From contig CALBLG010000230.1 of assembly GCA_937895975.1 (NCBI GenBank), forward strand, positions 1 through 23,222: DNA of 23,222 nucleotides, written 5' to 3'. Made by a program: the position numbers and the translations under genes. Shown piece by piece: positions 14,354 to 21,663 of the stretch. The DNA is from an uncultured Slackia sp. (GTDB lineage Bacteria > Actinomycetota > Coriobacteriia > Coriobacteriales > Eggerthellaceae). The notes below the pieces were generated by a model. It searched no databases. It saw nothing but the letters and a program-made list of their open reading frames with translations, and was not told the origin of the DNA. The stretch's first letter is position 1. Each line of letters opens with the position of its first letter.

Positions 14354-16792
14354 CAGGGGTTCCTTTCTCGCAGGAGTATTTTGAATGCCTTCGGGCAATT
14401 CATACGAAACTTCGCGCACGGCCACGCCATCTTCGGGAAGCGCACGGGCAGACACGGCATCTTGCACGCGTCGCGAGAACTTCGGCTTCCACGCACGCAA
14501 GCGCAGAGCATTGCTCACCACGCAAACCGAACTCAGGCTCATGGCCGCGGCTGCGATCATCGGGTTCAGCGTAAGGCCCGCCCACGAAAGCGCGCCCGCG
14601 GCAACGGGAATGCAAATGGCATTGTAGATAAGCGCCCAGAAAAGGTTTTGCTTGATGGTGCGCATAGTCGCGCGCGACAACTGAATGGCCGCGGGCACGT
14701 CGAGCAAATCGCTTCTCATAAGCACCATGTCGGCCGATTCGATGGCGATGTCGGTGCCGGCGCCAATGGCAATGCCCACATTCGCGCGAGCCAGCGCCGG
14801 AGCATCGTTGACGCCATCGCCCACCATGGCCACGGCGCCCGCCTCGGCGATCCGCGCCACTTCGCGCTCTTTGCCATCGGGCAGCACGCCCGCAATAACC
14901 TCGTCGATGCCGCATTCACGTTGAATGGCGCGAGCCGTGCGCTCGTTGTCGCCCGTCAGCATAACGGCGCGAATGCCCATATCGTGCAGCTCGGCGATGG
15001 CGGCGGCGCTGGTGGGCTTCACGCCGTCGGCCACCGCGACGAGCCCCATCACGCGCGCTCCCACCGCCAGAATGAGCGGCGTTTTACCCTCGTCGGCCAG
15101 ACGTTCGGCCTCTTCGGCGAACGCGCCCATATATATGCCCTTATCGGCCATAAGACGGGCGTTGCCCATGACGCACACCGCATCGCCAACAACGGCCACT
15201 ACACCACCGCCGGGAATTTGACGGAAGTCGCGCGCCTCGACGCCACCGAGCCCCAAACTTTCGACGTATTCCACCACGGCGCGGCCAAGCGGGTGTTCCG
15301 ATTTCTTCTCTACCGCAGCGGCGACCTTCAGCAGTTCGTTGGCCTGCACGCCCGTCGCGCACAGCACGTCGCACACCTCGGGCGCGCCCTTGGTGATGGT
15401 GCCCGTTTTATCGAGCACAACGGTTTTCACGTCGTGGGCCGTTTGCAGAGCCTCTGCCGTCTTCGCCAGAATGCCCGCGCGCGCACCGCGCCCCGTGCCC
15501 ACCATAATGGCGCACGGCGTAGCCAAGCCAAGGGCGCAGGGGCAGCTAATCACCAGCACCGAAACCGCATGCGTGAGCGCCGTGGAAATATCGGCCGACG
15601 TAACCATCCAAATGACGAATGTGATAACCGCGATTGCAATAACGGCCGGCACGAACACGCCGCTGATCTTATCGGCGAGCTTCTCGATGGGAGCCTTCGT
15701 AGACGTGGCCTCGTCGACCATGCGAATGATGTTCGCGAGCGCCGTGTCGTCGCCCACGCGATCGACGCGCATGGCGAACCAGCCCGTCTTTGAAATGGTG
15801 GCGCCGATAACCGCATCGCCCGGCTGTTTTTCGACAGGAACGCTTTCGCCCGTAAGCGCCGATTCGTCGACGGCGGCCGCGCCTTCGACCACCGTTCCAT
15901 CAAGCGGCACCGCCTGGCCCGCGCGCACCACCAGCACATCGCCCACATTCACCTGTTCTAGCGGCACTTCCACTTCAACATCGCCCTCGCGACGAGTGGC
16001 GACCTTCGGCGACAGGTCCATAAGCGCCGAAATGGCATCGGTGGTTTTTCCCTTCGCGCGCGCCTCGAAATACTTGCCCAACGTGATGAGGGTCAAAATC
16101 ATGCCGGCCGATTCGAAATACAAATCCATCACGGCCATGTGGGCGGCGTCGATATCGCCCGCGCCCATGCCTATGCCAATGCGGTAAATGGCCGCAATGC
16201 CATACGCCGTGGAAGCCGTGGCGCCCAAAGCGATGAGCGAGTCCATGTTGGGCGACCCATGTACCAGGCTTTTGAAACCGCCGCTGAAATACTTGAAGTT
16301 CACGGCAATCACGGGAATCAGCAGCAAGAACTGCGTGAACGCGAACGTGATCATGTTCGCGTGGCCCAAGAAAACCGGCGGAAGCGGCCAGCCCAGCATA
16401 TGGCCCATAGACAAATAGAACAGCGGGATGGCGAACACGAACGACACGATAAGGCGGCGGCGCATGGCGGCTTCGGCCTGGGCGGCCTTCTTGTTCGACG
16501 CCTCGCGCGCCGCTTTCGCGGCAGACACTCCGCTTTGAGCCGTCGTGTTTGCGGAGGAATTCGCGGCAACTCGGAGCTCAGCGCCATAGCCCGCTTTGTC
16601 GACGGCGGCGCAAATAGCCGCATTCACCTTGGCAACCGCCTCGGGCGATTCGTTGGCATAGGCTACTTCCATGCTGTTCTTCAGCAGGTTCACCGCCACA
16701 TCGGCCACGCCATCGACGCCCGCCGTTGCCTTTTCAACGCGCGCTTTGCATGCAGCGCACGTCATTCCCGTAATATCAAAAGTTTGCTTCAT
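14147..16792 (-). CDS. copA: Cu(I)-exporting P1B-type ATPase with C-terminal CopZ-like domain
   Basis: This 881-residue membrane pump exports Cu(I) at the expense of ATP. It has an N-terminal metal-binding domain (GMTCAAC, Cys12 and Cys15), eight expected membrane helices, the actuator TGES (314-317), the copper gate CPC (417-419), phosphorylation site DKTGT (461-465), SEHP (498-501), and the hinge GDGVND (658-663). YN (723-724) and MSLSS (751-755) are the Cu(I)-type ligands. Residues 814-881 form a second heavy-metal domain with GMMCQHC (Cys825, Cys828), joined by a short linker. GGGAG precedes ATG 16792. It lies 164 nt behind csoR and is surely under the same copper-responsive promoter. The longer upstream start at 16864 is not favoured. 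Confidence 0.95.
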   Translation of the reverse strand: MKQTFDITGMTCAACKARVEKATAGVDGVADVAVNLLKNSMEVAYANESPEAVAKVNAAICAAVDKAGYGAELRVAANSSANTTAQSGVSAAKAAREASNKKAAQAEAAMRRRLIVSFVFAIPLFYLSMGHMLGWPLPPVFLGHANMITFAFTQFLLLIPVIAVNFKYFSGGFKSLVHGSPNMDSLIALGATASTAYGIAAIYRIGIGMGAGDIDAAHMAVMDLYFESAGMILTLITLGKYFEARAKGKTTDAISALMDLSPKVATRREGDVEVEVPLEQVNVGDVLVVRAGQAVPLDGTVVEGAAAVDESALTGESVPVEKQPGDAVIGATISKTGWFAMRVDRVGDDTALANIIRMVDEATSTKAPIEKLADKISGVFVPAVIAIAVITFVIWMVTSADISTALTHAVSVLVISCPCALGLATPCAIMVGTGRGARAGILAKTAEALQTAHDVKTVVLDKTGTITKGAPEVCDVLCATGVQANELLKVAAAVEKKSEHPLGRAVVEYVESLGLGGVEARDFRQIPGGGVVAVVGDAVCVMGNARLMADKGIYMGAFAEEAERLADEGKTPLILAVGARVMGLVAVADGVKPTSAAAIAELHDMGIRAVMLTGDNERTARAIQRECGIDEVIAGVLPDGKEREVARIAEAGAVAMVGDGVNDAPALARANVGIAIGAGTDIAIESADMVLMRSDLLDVPAAIQLSRATMRTIKQNLFWALIYNAICIPVAAGALSWAGLTLNPMIAAAAMSLSSVCVVSNALRLRAWKPKFSRRVQDAVSARALPEDGVAVREVSYELPEGIQNTPARKEPLMEKTLHVEGMMCQHCVAHVKKALEGVAGVASADVDLDGKKATVQLAEDVADAALVDAVVDAGYEAEIA

Positions 16793-16952
16793 ACCTTCTC
16801 CCAACCAGCACGCCCTCGTGGGCATCTTGCCTTTCAGAACCCGCCCGCCTTCGGTCACGGCCACAAGGCCCCGTTCCTGTCGGAACGAGCAGAACCTTCA
16901 AGGCGCCCGTTCCATCCACAAGGCCGCGCTCAGTTTTTAGTCGATCGTCCAT
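16776..16952 (-). CDS. Short open frame bridging csoR and copA (58 codons), doubtful
   Basis: An ATG 4 nt after the csoR stop opens a 58-residue frame that ends 17 nt inside copA, so it fills the 164-nt gap fully. AGGG sits only 2 nt before the ATG, too close for a normal ribosome site. The product is basic in its second half and resembles nothing I know. It could be a translated leader that couples csoR and copA, or a chance frame in GC-rich DNA. Confidence 0.2.
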   Translation of the reverse strand: MDDRLKTERGLVDGTGALKVLLVPTGTGPCGRDRRRAGSERQDAHEGVLVGRRYEANF

Positions 16953-16956
16953 CGCC

Positions 16957-17313
16957 CTACATGAACTTCTTGATAAGCCGCATGGCCTCATCAACAACTT
17001 CCACGTTGCCGGCGCGCACCTGCTCGACAACGCACGTTTCCATATGGTCTTGCAGAATGATTTCGGCAATGCGATGCACGGCCGACTCTGCGGCCGCAAG
17101 CTGCACCAGAACGTCTCCGCAATACCGGTTGTCGGCAACCATGTCTTTCACGCCATTGAGCTGACCAATCGCCCTGTTCAGGCGTTTTGTCACATCGCGC
17201 TGGAGCTCGGTAGTGCGTTCGGTTTCTTTATGGCGGCACGCACAGCAATGCCCGCCCGGCTGCTCAAACGAGCCTTCTTGCGCCGACTGGGCGGTCGTCT
17301 CTTTCTCGGTCAT
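16957..17313 (-). CDS. csoR: CsoR-family copper-sensing repressor
   Basis: This 118-residue all-alpha repressor has the CsoR/FrmR fold. It holds the copper triad expected for CsoR: Cys65 (YCGDVLVQ), His90 and Cys94 (HMETC), with basic KRLNRAIGQLNGVKDMV for DNA contact. Binding of Cu(I) releases it from the operator. The first ~40 residues are longer than usual and contain GHCCACRHK, an extra Cys/His cluster that may bind metal. AAAGGAG precedes the ATG. Its operator lies 32 nt upstream, and copA follows, making it self-regulating. Confidence 0.94.
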   Translation of the reverse strand: MTEKETTAQSAQEGSFEQPGGHCCACRHKETERTTELQRDVTKRLNRAIGQLNGVKDMVADNRYCGDVLVQLAAAESAVHRIAEIILQDHMETCVVEQVRAGNVEVVDEAMRLIKKFM

Positions 17314-17341
17314 TGCCGGCTCCTTTCATTCTCGCTCAAGC

Positions 17342-17369
17342 ATTATATACCCCCTGGGGGTATATGCAA
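17342..17369 (-). promoter_or_regulatory. csoR-copA promoter with embedded CsoR operator
   Basis: On the minus strand, TTGCAT (17369-17364) and TATAAT (17347-17342) are separated by 16 bp. The spacer and both hexamer edges are covered by a perfect palindrome at 17345-17365 (ATATACCCCC and its complement around a central base). This matches the known CsoR consensus of a TATAC-poly(C)/poly(G)-GTATA site. Bound CsoR would block RNA polymerase directly; Cu(I) lifts the block. The perfect -10 suggests strong expression once derepressed. Confidence 0.88.
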
Positions 17370-17407
17370 GCCAAAAAGTTTCCCTATGGTACCATCACGC
17401 CATAAAA

Positions 17408-17439
17408 AATGGGTCAAAGGACGATTCCTTTGACCCATT
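17408..17439 (-). terminator. Intrinsic terminator of the ArsB/NhaD-type transporter
   Basis: A perfect 13-bp stem (AATGGGTCAAAGG, 17408-17420 with 17427-17439, loop of 6) is followed on the minus strand by TTTTTTATGG. It lies about 40 nt after the transporter stop and insulates it from the csoR promoter. Confidence 0.9.
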
Positions 17440-17478
17440 CGAATCACCGCATGAAGCAGGCACTTTGAAGTGCGCGCC

Positions 17479-18753
17479 TTATACCGGCTGGAACACGATG
17501 TACAGGTAAATACCCGCAATGAGCACCGTCAGCAGCATCAGCGGGAAACCAACCTTCATGTATTTCACGAAGCTGATAGGCGTATCGTTCTTCGCGGCAA
17601 TATCGGAAAGCACCACGTTGCACGATGCGCCGATAAGCGTGCCGTTGCCGCCCAGGCAGGCGCCCAGCGAAGTGGCCCACCACAGCGGCGTAACATCCAT
17701 GCCCGCGGCTTCCATGGCCAGTAGAATAGGAATCATGGTTGCGACGAACGGAATGTTGTCGAGCACCGAAGAGATGACGGCCGATGCCACCAGCAGGATG
17801 ATCATCGTCATAAGCACGTCGTCTCCGGTGACTTCCATCAGGGCATTCGCCAACATATCGATGGTACCGGTTTCCACCATGCCGCCAACGATAATGAACA
17901 AGCCGCAGAAGAACGTAAGCGTGGTCCACTCGACATGCAACAACGCCTGCGGCACATCGACGCGAGAGATAAGCAGGATAATCGCCGCCGCAGTAAGCGC
18001 AACGACCGACGATTCGATGCCCAATGCGCCATGGCACATGAAGCCAACGACAACGCATGCCAGCATGACGACCGAAATCTTCAGCAGGCGGGCGTCTTCG
18101 ATCTGCTCTTTCGGGTCGAGCTCCAGCACGCGCTTGCGGTCTTCGTCGCTCACATGCAGGCCGCGGCCGTACATGAAGTAGAACACCAACAGTACGACAG
18201 CCAGGATCACGCACACGATAGGCGCATCGACGATGATGAAATCGAGGAACGTGTAGCCCGCAGCGGAGCCGATCATGATGTTCGGCGGATCGCCGATCAG
18301 GGTCGCCGTGCCGCCGATGTTCGACGCCATAATCTCTACCATGAAGAAGGGAATGGGGTTCACCTTCAGCAACTTGCAAATGGTAAGCGTCATGGGACCG
18401 ATGAGCAGCACGGTGGTGACGTTGTCGAGGAATGCCGACAACACGGCCGTGAGCAGCACATACATAATCATGATGTGCCATGGGTCGCCCTTGGCGATGT
18501 GGGCGGTCTTAATGGCCAAGAACCCGAACAGGCCCGATTGCTTCACCACGGCCACGAACAGCATCATGCCGAACAACACGCCGATGGTGTTGAAGTCGAC
18601 ATGACTTACCGCCTGGTCGAGGGTCATAACGTGCGCAAGCAGCAGCACGGCGGCGCCACCAATGGCGACCAGCGAGCGATGCACCTTTTCCGACATCACG
18701 AGCGCAATGACGATAAGGAACACCGCAACAGCGAATATTGCGTTGAAATCCAT
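17479..18753 (-). CDS. ArsB/NhaD-superfamily ion transporter
   Basis: This 424-residue polytopic membrane protein shows the internal two-fold repeat of the ion transporter superfamily: FLDNVTTVLLIGPMTL in the first half and VLDNIPFVATMIPILL in the second, each an Asp-Asn re-entrant motif. These pair with GGTATLIGDPPNIMIG and GGNGTLIGASCNVV. Related proteins move Na+/H+ (NhaD), arsenite (ArsB) or organic ions, and the substrate is not readable here. It starts at ATG 18753-18751 with a weak AAGAAG ribosome site; an upstream in-frame ATG at 18813 is possible. It is transcribed alone and ends at a strong terminator. Nearby copper genes do not imply a metal role. Confidence 0.87.
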   Translation of the reverse strand: MDFNAIFAVAVFLIVIALVMSEKVHRSLVAIGGAAVLLLAHVMTLDQAVSHVDFNTIGVLFGMMLFVAVVKQSGLFGFLAIKTAHIAKGDPWHIMIMYVLLTAVLSAFLDNVTTVLLIGPMTLTICKLLKVNPIPFFMVEIMASNIGGTATLIGDPPNIMIGSAAGYTFLDFIIVDAPIVCVILAVVLLVFYFMYGRGLHVSDEDRKRVLELDPKEQIEDARLLKISVVMLACVVVGFMCHGALGIESSVVALTAAAIILLISRVDVPQALLHVEWTTLTFFCGLFIIVGGMVETGTIDMLANALMEVTGDDVLMTMIILLVASAVISSVLDNIPFVATMIPILLAMEAAGMDVTPLWWATSLGACLGGNGTLIGASCNVVLSDIAAKNDTPISFVKYMKVGFPLMLLTVLIAGIYLYIVFQPV

Positions 18754-18858
18754 AGGCGTACATTTCTTCTTAGCGGCTTTTGATAACCGCCCTATGATAG
18801 CCGAAAGGCGCAACCCGTGAGGTTACGCCCTGGTGAAAAGTAGATTATTCGCGCGAAT

Positions 18859-18945
18859 GCAACGCGACAGCGGCCGGGTCGCTGTCGCGTTGCGGGTCCG
18901 CAAGCGGCGGCGAGCCGCCACGCCGTCCATGAAACGGCGTGGCGG
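18859..18945 (-). terminator. Tandem hairpins after formate dehydrogenase gene
   Basis: Directly after the stop codon lies a 12-bp perfect stem (18915-18926 with 18934-18945), then a 14-bp perfect stem (18859-18872 with 18880-18893). Both have 7-nt loops and no U-tract. A GGCGGC-GA-GCCGCC alternative at 18906-18919 can compete with the first stem. They likely end or protect the fdh transcript. Confidence 0.65.
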
Positions 18946-21663
18946 TTAAGCCTTTTCGACCCTTACGGCACACACCTTGTATTCGGGAACCTTGGCGATG
19001 CTGTCGAGCGCGGCGTTGGTGAGCCAATTCGAGTTGCCGTCTTGGAAATGGAATGGCATCCACGTTTGGCCCGGGTTCGTTTTACCCGAAACGCGCGCCG
19101 TGGTCTCGATCTCGCCGCGACGACTTGCCACGCGCACGCGGTCGCCGTCGACCACGCCGAGCTGCTCGGCATCGACCGTGTTCAGCTCGATGAACGATTC
19201 GCCCGAAATCTCGTTGAGACCCTCGGTGCGGCCCGTCATGGCGCATGCGTTATATTGCGCGAGCACGCGACCCGTCATAAGCACGAGCGGGTATTCCGCA
19301 TCGGGCAACTCGGCCGAGGGACGATACTGCGCAAGCGAATACGTTCCTTTGCCGCGCGAGAACTGCTCCACATGCATGATGGGCGTGCCCGGATGGTCGG
19401 CCGAAGGGCACGGCCACTGAATGCCGCGGCCCGCCACCTGCGCACCGTCGAGACGCGCATGGCTTATACCCGCATACGACGGCGTGAGGCTCGCGATTTC
19501 GTCCATGATTTGCGCCGCGGAAAGCGACGGCTGGTCGTAGCCCATGCGACGCATGATTTCCGCGAACACCTCGGTATCGAGGCGCGGACCGGCGGGGCCG
19601 TCGACTGCCTTGCGCACGCGCTGCACGCGTCGCTCGGTATTGGTAAAGGTGCCTTCCTTTTCCGCATAGCTGCGACCAGGCAAAATGACGTCTGCGTACT
19701 TCGCGGTTTCAGTCATGAACAGCTCTTCGACCACGAGAAATTCGAGCGACTCGAGCGCGCGAATCACATGGTGCGTGTCGGGGTCGGTCCGAATGGGGTC
19801 TTCGCCGAAGATGAACAGGCCTTTGATGCGGCCCTCGATCATCGCGGGGAAGCACTCGGTAGCCTTCAGACCTGGGGTGCGATTCATGCGCACGCCCCAC
19901 GCCGCCTCGAACTTCGCAAGCGCATCGGGGTCGGCGACCTTTTGATAGCCCGTGAAATCGGCGGGGCCGGCGCCCATGTCGCACGCGCCCTGAACGTTGT
20001 TCTGGCCGCGCAACGGGTTCACGCCGCAACCGGGCTTGCCGAATTTGCCGCACACCATGGCGATGTTCGACAAAGACATAACGCCTTCGGTGCCCGTGGA
20101 ATGCTCGGCAACGCCCAGGCAATAAATGATGGGCGCGCGATCGGCCTTCGCATACAAAGCCGCCGCTTGCATGAGGTCGCGAGCATCGATGCCGCAAATC
20201 TCCGCGACCTTTTCAGGCGTGTAGTCGGCCACCATGGCAGCAAGCTCGTCGAAGCCCTCGGTACGGTTGGCGACGAACCCTTTGTCGACGAGCCCCTGGG
20301 CGATAATTGCGTTCACCATGCCGTTGGCGAACGCCACATTGGTGCCGGGGCGCAGCTTCAAATGGATATCGGCCTTGCTCGCAAGCCCGATATCGCGCGG
20401 GTCGACCACGATGAGCTTCGCGCCGCGCTCAACCGCCCGACGAATGCGCATGCCCATAACGGGGTGCGCCTCTTCGGGGTTGCTGCCCACAAGAACAATG
20501 ACCTGCGCTTGTTCGCACACGTCTTCGATGGAATTTGTCATGGCTCCAGAACCAAGCGTTGTCGCCAGACCGGCGACCGTGGGAGCGTGTCAAACACGTG
20601 CGCAATTATCGATATTCGGCGTATCGAATGCGCACCTCGCCATCTTCTGGAGCATGTAGATATCTTCGTTGGTTGAACGCGAGCACGCGAACGCCGCAAT
20701 GGATTCGCCGCCGTGTTCGGCCTTGATCGCGCCGAAGCGCGCCGCGACGTATGACAGAGCATCGTCCCAGCTCACGGGTTCAAATTTACCTGTTTCCTTG
20801 TTTTTGACAAGCGGCGAGGTAATGCGATCGGGCGAGTTCACGAAATCGAAGCTGCCGCTGCGGCCTTTCACGCACAAAAGCCCGGCGTTCGACGGGCCGC
20901 CCGCGGCCTGCACGTCGACGATCTCGTCGCCGCGCACCACCAAATCCAACTGGCAGCCCACGCCGCAATGCGGGCACGTGGTGCGCACGCGCGACGTTTC
21001 CCATTCGCGATACTTCGCGCGGCGCTTCTCGGCAAGCGCGCCAGTCGGGCACGCCTGGGCACAGTTTCCGCAGCTCTCGCAGGCGGTCGCCTTCCAATTG
21101 GGGCCGAACGGCGCCTGGATGGTGGTACGCACGCCACGTTTGCCAGTCCGCAGCGTATGGTTGCCGGCCGCCGCGTTGCACGCTCCCACGCAGCGCTGGC
21201 ACGCGATGCACAGGTTGGGGTTGAACGAAAGGAACGGGTTGCTGTCGAGCACGGGCGCGTTTTTCGCAGGCGCTTCGAAAGAAAGTTCGTCCATGCCGAA
21301 TTCGCGGCCCAAATCCTGCAACTCGCAAGCGCCGTTCTTCTTGCAGCTGAAGCAGAAGTTCGTAGAGTTCAGCCCATGGTTCGACAGGATAAGGTCGAGC
21401 GTCATGCGGCGAGTGGCGTCGAGTTTTTCCGACGTGGCCGTAACGACCATGCCTTCTTCAACAAGCGTGGAACACGCGGGCAGCAAGCCCTGCGCGCCCT
21501 CGACTTCGACGACGCACATGCGGCACGACGCGATATCGCTCACGTTTTTCAAGAAGCACAGCGTGGGAATATGCACGCCGGCAATTTTGGCCGCATCGAG
21601 AATCGTCGCGCCTTGGGGTACCTCGACGGAGATGCCGTCGATGGAAAGATTCACGTTAGACAT
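18946..21663 (-). CDS. fdhF: Formate dehydrogenase alpha subunit, selenoprotein (UGA = Sec358)
   Basis: This 905-residue enzyme interconverts formate and CO2 at a molybdenum or tungsten bis-pterin site. An in-frame UGA at 20592-20590 sits in NCAR-V-U-H-APT, the FdhF active-site context, so I read it as selenocysteine and not as a stop. The preceding part has an NuoG-like [2Fe-2S] set (Cys36, 47, 50, 64), a His96/Cys104-107-113 cluster, two ferredoxin clusters (Cys152-162 and 195-205), and the catalytic-domain cluster (Cys230, 233, 237, 264). The latter part carries NPLRGQNNVQGACDMG with the catalytic Arg near 552, and a C-terminal pterin-binding domain. The start overlaps the upstream flavoprotein stop by 8 nt. 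Size and layout match Moorella NADP-dependent alpha subunits. SelA, SelB and SelC must be encoded elsewhere. Confidence 0.93.
20561..20577 (-). promoter_or_regulatory. Bacterial SECIS hairpin for fdhF
   Basis: On the minus strand GTCGCC pairs perfectly with GGCGAC around the loop GGTCT. The loop starts 18 nt after the UGA, the same distance and loop word as in E. coli fdhF. SelB binds this hairpin to bring in selenocysteinyl-tRNA. Confidence 0.88.

Noticed and set aside
14132..15793. 553-codon plus-strand open frame
   Set aside because: Antisense shadow of copA; His- and Arg-rich composition typical of GC-rich reverse frames.
20590..20592. Stop codon splitting the formate dehydrogenase gene (frameshift or pseudogene)
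   Set aside because: The UGA is in the known Sec context with a matching SECIS hairpin, and the frame is intact on both sides.
19042..20676. 544-codon plus-strand open frame
   Set aside because: Antisense shadow of the formate dehydrogenase gene, same composition bias.
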